Source: Chondrosia reniformis (taxonomy: Eukaryota > Porifera > Demospongiae > Chondrillida > Chondrillidae). Taken from it: a stretch of 64,000 nt of DNA. Positions 1 to 11,758 of the stretch are shown here, one piece after another. Position numbers and translations under genes: made by a program. Location of the stretch: assembly GCA_947172415.1 (NCBI GenBank), contig OX359192.1, positions 5,396,501-5,460,500 on the forward strand, read 5' to 3'. Numbering within the stretch: position 1 is the stretch's first letter; each line of letters begins with the position of its first letter. The notes beneath the pieces are model-generated. The model had not been told where the DNA came from and did not search any database. It saw only the letters and a list, made by a program, of their open reading frames with translations.

Positions 1-129
1 TCCGTGGCTTTTTCGCCTTTCCTAACTGTTTGATATGGTTTAGGGGGCTTCTTTGAAGCAACTGTCTTTAGAGAGTTCCTCTTTTTGGCGTCCATTTTTA
101 GCGTTGTCATAACAACTAGGGAAATAAAA

Positions 130-2228
130 ATGAGCGCTCGAACGTATAATCCTTCTGTGAGAGTAGGCAATTGGATTGAAGACATCTGTCTGGAAGAGGA
201 TCTCTTAAAGGATTTCCTAGACAAAAAAGATAAAGGACAATTAACCATTCAGAAGACTCACAATTTTCTAAACACTGTCTTGAAAAAGGTAAATTCAAAA
301 GAAAATCTAAATAAACATATGACTACGCAACTGTTATTCTATCATAGAAGTTTTATGACTCCGATAAAACTAGCAGTTTGTACTACAGATTAATTGTAAT
401 ATGTTAATACGACTATATTCGTATACAGTACTTCACATTCAATTTAATGATTTGTTCGGTAATCCTTCCTCTTGTCCAGGTCGAGTTGACCACTCCATCA
501 GATGGATTCGTCCATGTAGGTGACAAAGTGTGTTTGCTACATGTCCCCACAAAGACAATCATTTCAGCATACATGTCGGCTGCTGAGGCTTACGAGGCCG
601 AGAAGATTGAACCCAATTCTCAGCTATCCTCCTCCAAGAGATTGGAGCCGTGTGCCAGGAACATATTTATCATTGGAAGGTTCGCACACTAGCCCAAGCA
701 TTTCTCCAAGATCAGGGTTGCATAGAAAAATGCCCCCCCCCTAGACCTTTGGGAAGTTAATATAAACTGTTAAATTGGAAAAAAATTCATTTTGCCCCCC
801 CCTTAAATTAGAAAAATTTCATTTGGCCCATGAAGCCCTGAAGATGGTATTCCTAATATTCCTGTGTTTAAGTTGACTTGTACTTTGTTCCTGATAAGAG
901 GAAGGATTATCATATGTATGTACTTACCTAGGCCTACATACAGGTTTTTATCCTAATTGCGTAAGAGACTTTAAGTTTCATATTAATGTTTACATAGTAC
1001 TGATCCAAATGTAAAGGAAGGTGATGTAGTGTGCTACGGTCAGCAGGTTGCCCTTACCACACTACCTGGAGTTGGTGGACAGGTGAGTACGAGTAACCTT
1101 TCAGCCATATACGTACATGTGTGTGTCGGGAATCAATGCACATCAAAAGATTGCAAATGCAGGCAAAACTGGCAATCCTGCATTTTTAGACACATGCATT
1201 CAATTCCTGATATGCAGTATACTTCTGTGGGAACATATATTATTATTATTATTATAAAAAAGAATCTAGCAAAAGCTGATATTAAAATTAGATAAAAAAA
1301 TCTTTTATTTATTATCAGTTGGCATTCTTATGTTAGTATGTAGTTACTTAGAACAATAATAGGTTTATTACTTTTTATACAGCTAAGTCTTTATAGTGAC
1401 AGAGCCACATTTATGAAGCATGCCAAGCATTCCAGACTGCAAGAATTAACACTGGTAGACGAAGTTTCATATAATACAATGTGGCAATTCCTCTGTTTTG
1501 ACCCCCAAGAAAGACTAGAAACTGAAGGAGAACCTGTTTCCGTGAGTTAAATAGCCTACGTACGTACATATACGTACATGCATGCCCAAGTGTATGCTTT
1601 ACAATTGTGGTTGAACTTGTTTGATTGTACGTATAAATACCTACGTATGATACAGTGTTTATACTATGAAGGGCTGTATTAAGTTATATATAGCTGTGAC
1701 TGTGTGTAATTTGTACTACAATTTGTGGGATTTATTGCTTACATTTCTAGCACTTCTATATACACAAGTACGTACATATTACGTATCCATACACTGCCTG
1801 CAGGTAAATTCAAAGTTATTTGTCAATCATTGCAAGACTAATCAACACCTTTCCACTCTGACAGACTTTTCTCACAAGTAAGCTCTCATGTTTTCTCCTG
1901 GACACTACATATTTCATTGCACTGAATATACATACGTATGTCACTCAAACTTTGTGAATAGTGGTGTTCTGTTGCCCATTCTACTTAGGTATTTTATGTA
2001 CAAGTTATTCTTCACTAGCTAGGGTGTATTTTCTAGTGATGTGTATAAATTCTTCTGTTGTTTACTGCAAGTGATCTGAATCTAATACTGTTTCACCATA
2101 GGACCCCCTTTGGACTGGAGTATGAGGTAGCCGTAAGTACAAAACTAAACTCTCACAAAGCTGAAGACAAACAGAATCACTTTATGGTCGCCATTGGAGA
2201 CATAACGGGAATAGCAGCAGAAGTGTGA
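130..2228 (+). CDS. CFAP161: CFAP161, cilia- and flagella-associated protein 161
   Basis: Six exons: 130-288, 480-679, 998-1082, 1383-1541, 1804-1877 and 2102-2228. They total 804 nt (267 aa), all with GT-AG introns and consistent phase. The start is the ATG at 130 giving MSARTYNPSVRVGNWIED; the upstream in-frame stretch has no ATG. The protein follows vertebrate CFAP161 along its whole length: the N-terminal RVGNW..D.CLEE..LKDFL.K.DKG block, then a DGFVHVGDKV block, RNIFIIG, a VNHCKTNQHLS block near the C terminus and HFMVAIG close to the end. CFAP161 is a microtubule inner protein of motile cilia axonemes (known for the family), so this gene would act in flagella or cilia, for example choanocyte, larval or sperm. 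It is slightly shorter than the roughly 300-residue human protein because the C-terminal tail is short. It is convergent with the Patched gene. Confidence 0.9.
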
Positions 2229-2654
2229 CTATACGTACATTTGTAACATAACATGGTTGTGGCTAAATAGTATTGCTATACAGTATTATGATGCAAATAA
2301 AATAAAGTCTACTTTATATATGCATCTATGTATGATTCCTTTGTCCAAGAGCTGTGTATACGCTTTCATTATAAGTATAAATTTTAAAGTTTGGACAAAT
2401 TATGCATGACTTGTACGTATATAACGTACTTACGTAGGTACAAAAAGATTACTTAGAATGCAAAAATATACTACAATACAGCATTGTTAAGTGACATACC
2501 AAAACTAATTTTCAAAATGCACACAGATTAATGTTTCAATTACTTCATTATTGATCCTTGTATGTATGTACTTAAGATGGTTGTGTAGGTTGTTTAAAAA
2601 TGACTGCAATACATACGTACATGTACGTACAGATCCAATTTCCAAATAAGGAGT
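2229..2654. other. Convergent intergenic spacer, CFAP161 / Patched
   Basis: The spacer is 426 bp between two convergent stop codons. It holds the CFAP161 poly(A) signals and several TACGTA or ACGTAC palindromes, and I see no coding sequence. No clean AATAAA for the minus-strand Patched transcript was identified here. Confidence 0.6.
2296..2306 (+). terminator. Overlapping polyadenylation signals of CFAP161
   Basis: Two overlapping AATAAA hexamers lie about 70 bp after the CFAP161 stop codon, a normal distance for a short animal 3' UTR. Confidence 0.6.
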
Positions 2655-5600
2655 CTATTGACAAAGAGGTTGTCCTTTTGGACGGGCCTGCATGGGTTTG
2701 AATAAATAAATAAACATAATTCACTTAAAGTTAGTAACTACACGGGTACAGTTGTTTAAGTACGTAGCTAATGATGTTATAATTACTCACCTGAGAAGGA
2801 GATCCAATTAGGGACAACATCACTGGCAGGAGAATCATGCCATTAATGTGAGAGAAAATTATGCAAGAAAGAAGAAGGACAAAGAAATACTTGGTAATGA
2901 ATGGAAAAGGGGAGAAGGCTAACATAATGATGCCAAGAAAGGTTGAAATGCCTCCATTGAGAATTGGAGTGAATCTGTGCTGAAGAGCTTGATGCATTCG
3001 CTGGTTCAGAGTCCCACAAGCCTGTACAAAGTAGAAAGCCAATGGAGCAGTGGACTCGACGGCTACTCCGACAGTGACTATGACTGTAACTGCAGGGATA
3101 GCACTGAAACGGATATCAATCCAGCCCATGAACCCAAAAACCTGAACTGTTGTTAAAATCAGCATCAAAACTAATATAAACCCTGTCCACGGATCCATGA
3201 GAAAGAAGGAAGCAGTGATAAAGCTTACAAGGAGGATTAGTCCGATAGCTTTAAGAACATTGTCTCTAAGTCCAAAGTACTGCTCCCAGTAAACGTAAGG
3301 GATACCTCTAGGGTATGCAGAAATACCATCCTTACTATACTTTCCTATTATTTCTCGGCTCTTTGTAATCAACTCTACATAATCAGCCGTATCCTGAAGG
3401 CCATCCACATAGAAAGGCATCTGAGCATATTCAAAATGATCAGGTGATGTTGGAAGCGATGAATTGTCCAGGGAAACTTTTAAGACACTTATAGTGTCAG
3501 CTTCCCATTTAGGAGGAACAGGCCTGAACTCAGGTAACGCCACTCCCGCATGGACTGGATCCACAGCCAGCTATAGAAATACACAGTGCATGTAAATACT
3601 AATACATTACAAATCAATTAATGAAAGGGTTCACATTATTGATCAGCAGACATACATACCTAATCCTGAGCACACACACATGTATGTACAATCAATGTGA
3701 TAATTATGCCATTACTAGTTCATTATTCAACTAATTTTTAATTAAGAAGAAAGAAGTGAGTAACAGACTATAGGGGACCAAATCAGCTTTATCCACCAAT
3801 GCTCCAGCATTGAGTTACCAATTAATGATTGGTATTATGTAAACCAGCAAACTATTTACAGAAAATAGGCAGTTAATAAAGAATTGTACCAATTCAGCAA
3901 CTATTCACCAACAACTTTCTGCATTAGCTTGCTGGTCACTTTAGTGATAAGAAATTCTGAATTCTATGTAGCTAGTGTATTCCTTCCAAATATAGGCAAG
4001 TGCTCTTTATTTGAATCTGTTAGCTCTTAACAAGAGACCCAGGTACGGGTTGGTTGGTTATCAAGAGTCAGATGTCATAGATGTATACTACAGGTGCTTA
4101 GAGGTCAGTAACTTCAGGGGCAGCAGCAGCTCCTAAAAAGTGTGGGAGGGGGGCTCCATCTTTCATGGTGGCAATATTTTTACTATCACTACACTACTTC
4201 TACTACTGAAATTGTTTAAAAGTCTCATTAGGGGGGTCTGGGCTAAGCTTCAGAATGAAGGGGGGGGGGGGCTGAAGTCCCCACTGCCCCCCCTCTGCCA
4301 CCACTCCTGAACTTGTGTCCTCAGAAATGCCCACATACGTATAATTACCCTACATCAGGCTGTCTATATATACAGTACAGAGATTAAATATACGTATGTA
4401 CATACATGCATTCACTTACCCACACAGTCAAAAAGTGATAAAATGCCTTAGGAGGGATAATGGATATCACCTTTTCCTCGTTATTCATCACTTTTGCTTC
4501 CTTAAGAAGGATTGATTCACTGCAGTGGTCCTTAATTCCTATCAAACCTTCAAGAGTACTATAAAGTTGACTGTCTAGTGTTGCCTCTTTAAGGACACAA
4601 ATGCGATGTTCAAAAGTCTCGTAATAACTAATCATATCCTTTAGCCAAAAGGGACTTCCAGTAACCTCTGAATGCTTCACAACATGGCGTAAATTTTCCA
4701 GCTCTTCCTGCATTTGCAACAGTTCAAACTGCTTATTAGGGTAGTCTATTTTCTTGGTAACAACATAGATATCAAAGAATGTAAAGTAGTTTAAGCTGGC
4801 TTCCACAAAGCCATATTCCTTTGTGTTTTGCGGGACTATCTCAAGCAAGTTGAGTCCATCCTTTACTTGCAGACAGCCAGTGATTGACAGAGGCACCAAG
4901 ACACAGCAAAAGATTGCAAGAATAACAAGCTTGGCAAAGAAATTTTGCAAAAGTGGGGAATAATAGTTGACAACAAGCTTTGTTATGATAGAATGACCTG
5001 AAAAAAAGTGGAAAGCCCTTGAAAGTTTATTCCGAATACTTTCTTTGCTTAATTTAGGTTCATTATGTGGTGTCCTTATCTCTTCAGTGGGATCAGCAGG
5101 CTGTATATCAGCCATGTCAGCTGGAGGATTGCCATCTTCCTTGGTATCGTTTTCCTCTGGAGTATCACGACCTGGGACAGTACTTATTTCTCTGGCACCT
5201 TCAGCTGTAGTGTCTTGTTTCTTTGACTTTCTTCTGATTGGTATGAAACAAAGGATGTCCATTAAATTGTATTTGATACGAAAGGTATCTATGACAACGT
5301 AACTGGTAAATCCAAATAATATAACAAAATAATTGAACACCACAGCTATACCAACCTATAGAAAGAATCAGAAAACAGACATAACAATGCCGTTGCTAGC
5401 TCAAGATGTATTCTACTAGACTACCTATTGTAACATAATTGATAACTTAGTAATAGCAAGAATGACTTGTTTAAGCTGAGAAAATAGATATTTCTATCTT
5501 TAGTAAGATACATGGATCTTTGAAATTTTTATCAATGAAATGAAATGAATATCACTTATTGCCACATACTTGTAAAGAAAAGGTACTCATGGCTGGAATT

Positions 5601-8600
5601 GGGATGAGCGTAGCCAGGAAAAATCCACATGAATTGGTGATGGAAGTTAGTGTGATATTTGGACCAACGTTGCGAAGTGTTTCCGTTATCCTTTTTTTCA
5701 GCGAGATATCATCTGGTCTAGATTTTAACAAGTCATCATTTTCAAAGAATGAGTCGCCAATGACAAACATGTCATCAACCCCAAGTCCAAGAACTAGGAA
5801 TGGAAGGACCTGTACACAGGACAGACAAGCAGAAAGAGAAAACTTTCTCTAGATAATTAAACCATTAAAATACAATAAAATCTATAGAACATAACGAGGT
5901 ATGTACGTATCTCCATTTTGATAACTACAGTTGTAGAAGTACAAGAGTGTTTGCCAGCTCACATGTAGAGAGGTAGCATTGAATGGTATTCCTACAAAGG
6001 AACACAATCCAAGTGCACCAGCACAGGAACAAACAACCAGGATCAGCCCCACCTACACAAAGAAATCAAGTATAATTTAAATAAACCATTTTTAATTGAA
6101 TATATTACTGATATTGATAATAATCCTCCCAACTCTGCTGTGACCACAGGCATAACACACTACACAAGACACTGTTGTGACCACAGGCCTAACACACTAC
6201 ACAAGACACTGTTGTGACCACAGGCCTAACACTACACAAGACACTGTTGTGACCACAGGCCTAACACTACACAAGACACTGTTGTGACCACAGGCATAAC
6301 ACACTACAAGACACAGATGAGAATAATTTATAGAAAGCCTGGGTGCTCTATTTAGACAATTACAATATATGTATATTTTATATGTCTAACTACAAACATA
6401 TACAGTATGTTGGTCCCTTTTACTAAAGGTTTTTAGGATATGAATGAACTCACTGATCCTGCTCCAGCTCGTGATCTAACAAGGTCAAATCTGGAAAAGG
6501 CAAATGCGCAATACAGGAGCATAAGAAGGTATCCAATAATTATCAGTTCCGGACCAGTCTCTGAAAACTGCTCGACAACATCAGTAGCACTGTGAGAACT
6601 CCATCCATGAAACTGATCACCTGATTTGCCATGGAAAGAAGCTATAACCTACACAGAAACGGAGGCTCAACAGAGCAGAAGTTATACATAAAATGGCATG
6701 TCTGAAGGACTACGTATCTAAAACACACTTACACTTACATACATATGTAGATATGCCTTATACTGCTTAGTAAGTGTATTCCAAGTCCCTTTAAAATAGT
6801 CTCAGTTATAAACACTTAATTTGGTACCATTTTTTGTATCTAAGAGACCTAGGTACATTTAGTATCTGGAGCTAAGAACTGAGATATATAGAGAAAAAAC
6901 AAAGAATCCCAGAATCTTGATACAGAGTGGAATTCCCAGAAATATTTACTGTAGCTGTCTGGTCTAGTCTGGTCACATGGAAAAAGGAAGGTATGAAACT
7001 GTATCCTCATCCAAATCTCTCTAGAGGTTTTCCTTTAATAATAGGTCTAGGAAAGCAGTCTATTCTAAATGGTTTCTGTAGCCTTAGATTGATGACAAGC
7101 ATGCCTTTTGGGAAATGAGGTTTTAAATTATTCATATGCACAGTATCTATTAAAATTTAATAGTCCTATATGAAGACAGAACAGACTAAAGAATAGCTAA
7201 TTTGCAGTTAGCCATCGCATTACCTTATTAAAATATCAAATAGCTTCTACAATGTTTAGTACATACATATGTACATACATAGGGAACGTTCCCATTCCAC
7301 GAAACAAGCAACATGCACAAGTCAGGGAAGATTAATTCAGTTCCATCTCTGGTCTCTTTAAAAATCATCAAAGATTGGGAAACATATCAAGTAAGTACAT
7401 ATTATATACTTTTTGATATGTTTTGGAATGTTGCACATATTACCTGATATCTGAGCAACTTTTAAAAATTTAAATAAACATTTCTTTAACAAACCACATA
7501 CTCTGGTAAATTCTCTTTCCCATTCTACTAGAACCTCCTCCCAAAAGTGAACATCCTTGTGGGTCTGGTTATATTTCTGTCTAAGAACATTGGCTCCCAT
7601 AAGCTGGATGATGGTCTGAAGAGCTTCAGGCTTAGCTCCAGGAATTGCATCTCTCCATGGGTTTCCTACAGAAAAGGTCAATCCCGCCACCCGGCAAGTT
7701 ATCTTATCACAGATGAGGTCAGAAATTCATGATCTATGAATGTGATTATAGCAGACAAAGTTGATTCTATTACATGAGGTTATCCAAACATAATAAGGTT
7801 AACTGGCAAAAAGGATTTGCATAATTTGGAATAGAACCATGAAAAGAATTAATTACCCGCCACTAATATTTGTTCTGGCCAATTCATAGCTTTAGTTGCA
7901 AAACCCGTGCAGCCACCTCGGAGTGTTTCACTCACATCAGCTGCAACCTGAATACAGAATCATAAATACTCTGTACAATATGTAATATACCAATGACCCT
8001 GTATATCACAAACCTAATATATAGCTGTTTTAACATAGGATAAATAATCTAAATTGTACATAATGTCTATTTCAGCGTATAGGCCTAAATTCCTGTATAT
8101 GTATAGCTCATTGTGCTCCTCAGGGGACATGAGTGGGCAGGGGTAATATCCAGAGTTCAATGGTGATGACATCAATGCTATAAGATTAGCTTTAGATCTT
8201 ATTTTTTTCCTCTAGCTTACTTGTGATGGACAGTCACTTCCAAATGTAGATTCTTGGAAACAAGATCTTTCATTGTAACCTTCTACGCCAGCTTGATCAA
8301 GTCCCTAATAATACATATAAGAGGACACTTGTATTCGATATTGTACATACATATATATATATATAATAAAGCTACATATGGATTAACAAGCTGAAAGCAG
8401 TCACCAACAAACAGTCAAGCAAAGACAAGAGATGTTCACATGAGAGCTGCTGTTTTGGTGAAGAAGCTGAATTTAGAGGAGAAGAGTAATTGGATCCTTG
8501 TTCTTCCCATCACTCTGGTTGCCACTTACGGACTTTGGTCCCTCAACCAAGATAAGCTTCATTCACTTGGGTGATATGGCATATATGTATATCCATCTAT

Positions 8601-11212
8601 TTTATAATAATAATAATATTTGCTTCCTATTGCAGTTTAGAATTAAATGTAGCCTGTAGGTTTCTCTATTATTAAATATATTTAACACTTTTGCACTATA
8701 CATATATTATAACTGTACTATACAATTTAGACTTCTACAAATGGAAAATCATTGAAGTACATTAAGCCAAACCAGCCAAGGGACCAAGGTCTCATCTTGG
8801 CTGAGGAAGACCAAATATCATGGCCTTTGCATAGGTATTGTGCAATTAACTCCCCATAATTAACCAGTCTATTTTCTACAGACAACAGTGAATCCCCCAA
8901 TAATAGTCCTCCCTTAAGATAATTAGATTATTGACTCAGAGGCTTGAACTTTCAATATAGTGAAATTTTCAGCTACTGTGAATAGGATAGGAAAATAAGG
9001 TGTTGACTAAGGCATCACCATACTTTTGCTGAGTAAGGAAGCCTATATATTTACTACAAAGGTCTTCCCATTATATAATGGTTAGATGTAAATACAACCT
9101 TTGCAATTACACAGAACTAAGCTCATATAAAGACCAACGCCTTCCCAGGTTATTGAAGAAAGAGTCACTTGGATATAATATGTCACTTAGTAGTATTATT
9201 ATAGTAACTAATATAACAAATTAAAATATAAAGATTTTTTCATGGACCAACAAAAGATATTCGCTAATGGTCACTGATGAAGGATGACCTTTAGTGAGCA
9301 GCTGTCCATGCCAGTGGAGAATGATCAAAGAATACATATACGACATCTTTATCTAAAAATCAATATTACTACTGCAGCTTGACTATATTTACTGATGATC
9401 AGATCAGGTTTGGGGAGCCATCTGGATAAAAAGAGCTACCTATATCTTTAATGTACGATGATATATCCATCTATATATCCAGATATACATATATTATTTT
9501 ACCCAAATGGCATCATGTAGTATATTATTTTACCCAAATGGCATCATGTAGTAATAATGTACATGAGAGATATGGGGAATAATCAAAATTCAGCTAAAAA
9601 GAGTTAATGAAGCATGCTAAATAGTTTGACAATAACAGACCCAATTAAACTAACTGCAAAACATTCAGTTTCAGCTATCCATATACATATACAACACGCC
9701 ACTTTCAGAACACTAGCAATCTTCTAAGTTATACAGATCAGCTCAGTGGTAGAGCACTGGTGGTCATAACCAGCTGTCCTGGGTTCCATTGCTTCTTTCA
9801 TGTAAATCCCTCTTCATGTTTGTAAAATGATTACTTGTGGTTTGGTTATCACCATTTACGCATGTACACACATACATACATATATATGTAAGGCACAAGT
9901 CTTATTACCTTTTTAACTACATCGATAATGCCGGAATTTGAGGAATCCTTTTCAAGACAATTCATAACTTCTGAAATATTAACATTTGACCAGGACACAT
10001 TATGTGACCAATCTAAGTTGCATTCTTTTTTTTGGAAAGTCAAAGTGTTTGCCGGCTCGTGAATGAATGATCCCTCCCAGAAACAGTCCAGCGGAGTCAA
10101 AACTGTACATGGGTTCAGCCCAGTAAGGAGAGCATCCAGAGCAGGTATCAATGTCGAGGGAAAAGCATTCTTGACACACAGGTCATCCAACTTATATGAT
10201 CTATTAGATAGATGACAGGTAGAAACAATTATAATGTTTGTCAAAATTAAATCAAAATCTTATTTATAGTAACCAGTCACAAAAATGAGTTAGATCAACA
10301 ATTTTCAATTGAAAAATAGCCCTAGGATCCGGAGTCCCAAATCTTTGATAGCTTGTGCAGTATTACTATTAATATTATACATACCAGTATATCAATATTT
10401 AATTTATGGTATATATAGGTCATATTATTATACCATTTAATCAGTGGAAGTTATTAAGCCTTTCATTAAATCTTATCTGGGGGCTCAAAATGACAACCAG
10501 TGTTCACTCCCATGGCCAGTCATCCAAAATGGAAAATCTTTCAACAATTATTCATTTATCATCATTTGTACAGGCTTAATGCAATTAATATCATGTGGCT
10601 CATATACCATTAAAATTAATTATATCAAAGGAGAATGACTACATATCAAAGGAATTAGGAAATTATGTCCATGGAATCACTTTACAAGTTGATAAATTAC
10701 TATTTTTGTACGAGGCTTGCTTACTCGTAATTTCTGTGGACTGATATAGCTCTGATTTTCCGTAACAAGTCCAAATGATCGCCCAGGCTTGATCGAAAAT
10801 CACCATTCCGTACTACTTGTATTAACAGCTCGTTACTCGCTGTATCCTCAGATGGAAGATATCGCTCCGTATATTCTATTTCAACTTTGAGACGGCCGTC
10901 TTTCTCTATCCAGAGCTCTTCTTCGTTTGTCTCTAACCGAGCGTTATAAAATCCGACGCTTAACACTCCCAAAATAACCAAGGTACAAACAAATATTACG
11001 ACTGACACAAGCGGTGGTTTAAGAATAAAGAAGCGACCGAACTGATAGAAAAAGCCTTCGACAACGGCCCTTCCTAGAAGGCATGGCTTGCAACCACTTG
11101 CATTACCGTCATTAATCTCCCGGAGGGCCACCCAGGCAACTTTCAACTCTTCGCATTCGTCAGAGTTAGTATTCGCCTCGGTATTTGTTGGCTTTGAGGT
11201 ATCCATTTGCAT
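2655..11212 (-). CDS. PTCH: Patched orthologue, 12-TM Hedgehog-receptor / RND-family sterol transporter
   Basis: Eleven exons in transcript order: 11212-10725, 10200-9909, 8304-8221, 7947-7857, 7665-7502, 6648-6454, 6052-5963, 5809-5570, 5355-4420, 3570-2791 and 2687-2655. They sum to 3393 nt (1130 aa) with every phase matching. The protein aligns with animal Patched rather than the looser PTCHD group: LETN.EELW after TM1, TPLDCFWEG in the first ectodomain, GYLLMLLY at TM2, a sterol-sensing domain with GLGVDD (about residues 476-481, TM4), V.DGLNLLEIVP after TM7, and the TM10 motif GVAVE (about 1028-1032), the counterpart of vertebrate GIGVE. Known role: Patched exports or moves sterol and represses Smoothened. 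The C terminus stops ten residues after the last exon join (ARPKGQPLCQ), so the long vertebrate or fly cytoplasmic tail is missing. The start could be the ATG at 11212 or two codons later at 11206. Confidence 0.9.
4110..4312. repeat. G-tract/C-tract dispersed repeat
   Basis: A Patched intron segment with runs of G (4258-4271) and C, and the phrase GGGCTGAAG..CCCC. A shorter relative with poly-C tracts lies in a CFAP161 intron at about 728-835, and another C run at 37139-37147. It looks like remnants of a G-rich dispersed element; no coding capacity. Confidence 0.35.
6130..6313. repeat. About 5-copy tandem repeat (37-43 bp unit) in a Patched intron
   Basis: The phrase CTGTTGTGACCACAGGC followed by TAACAC..ACACAAGACA recurs about five times between Patched exons 6 and 7. 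Unit length varies by loss of a short ACAC step. It is a simple intronic minisatellite. Confidence 0.75.
6928..7125. repeat. Dispersed repeat family A (GGAATTCCCAGAAA / CATCCAAA..CTCT)
   Basis: It shares short blocks (AATTCCCAGAAA, GCTGTCTGG, CTCATCCAAA, CTCT..TAG) with segments at 18365-18490, 22225-22400, about 42515-42660 (opposite orientation) and, weakly, 16680-16740. The copies are diverged, and the common order of blocks suggests an old nonautonomous element. Confidence 0.4.
8105..8205. repeat. Fragment of dispersed repeat family B (GCTCCTCAGGGGACATGAGT)
   Basis: It contains the family core (GCTCATTGTGCTCCTC, GGACATGAGTGGG, AGAGTTCA, AGATCTTA) that recurs at 17105-17530, 19865-20225, 25285-25375 and 39680-39855. 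It lies in a Patched intron. Confidence 0.65.
8370..8575. repeat. Dispersed repeat family C (GGTTGCCA..TTGGTCCC)
   Basis: A Patched intron segment with the ordered blocks AAGCTGAAAGCAGTCA, GGTTGCCA, TTGGTCCCTCAACCAAGA and CACTTGGG..ATATGGCATA. The same block order is found at about 27600-27800 in a DENND4 intron, and a partial inverted piece lies near 8762-8825. Diverged copies, no ORF. Confidence 0.5.
9489..9552. repeat. Tandem duplication of about 31 bp
   Basis: The phrase TATATTATTTTACCCAAATG followed by GCATCATGTAG occurs twice head to tail within a Patched intron. Confidence 0.75.
9731..9850 (+). mobile_element. tRNA-derived SINE, copy 1
   Basis: A tRNA-like head is visible: a D arm GCTC-AGTGGTA-GAGC with pol III A-box character, an anticodon-like stem CTGGT/ACCAG with a seven-base loop, then the B-box-like GGGTTCCATTGC. 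The T stem is broken (CCTGGG is not matched), so this is not a functional tRNA. It is followed by a non-tRNA body ending ATTACTTGTGGTTTGGTTATC. The same head and tail appear in the opposite orientation at about 46860-47010, which shows a dispersed family. It sits in a Patched intron. Confidence 0.65.
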
Positions 11213-11758
11213 AAACTTATAAGATCAGACTTGGAACTAAACGATAAAATTTTTCAACTTTATGTGTTTTATATGTAATCTACAGTACATACGTACGCTG
11301 TTGCGCGGTCTGGCCACACATCAGGTGATGGGCAGTCGTAAAACCTACAGAGAATCTCATTGGCTAACGTCGATCATCACACTATAATAGGATGACTGCC
11401 CACTCTATATATACGTACACACATACATGTATATAATAGGAAGTATAGTTGAGGTACGGTATATACACAAAGAAAATGATATAATATGAGCATATATACA
11501 TGTGTAAGGCATATAAGTGTAACATGCACTATCAATCAACTATCAATTTTTAAATAGAATGAAAAAAAGATGAATATGAAAAAAATTGTCAGGTGGTTAT
11601 CAGCTACTGTACATGTGTCATTATACAAACATGGAGTAAATATTGTCAGAAATTATAGAGAGGTATAAGAGCATATCTACTCCAATGATCATGCAATTCC
11701 AGTATACATTTATGAGTCATTGTTGCCATAAGTTGGTACATTATAATACCTTGTGGTT
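11213..11758. promoter_or_regulatory. Patched upstream region / spacer to the Ras-like gene
   Basis: This 546-bp spacer lies between the Patched start codon and the stop of the Ras-like gene, both on the minus strand. The 150 bp next to Patched are CpG-richer than the surroundings, as expected for a promoter in a CpG-depleted genome. A short inverted pair GGGCAGTC / GACTGCCC lies near 11330 and 11393. No coding sequence seen. Confidence 0.45.

Noticed and set aside
7358-7501. Extension of Patched exon 5 to 7358
   Set aside because: The GTATGT donor at 7501 gives the conserved EFTR-VIASFHG junction in phase; the extension reads unlike Patched.
9741-9800. A functional tRNA gene (CAT-like anticodon loop)
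   Set aside because: The T stem is broken, the acceptor stem cannot be paired, and the base before the anticodon is not T; it is better explained as a SINE head.
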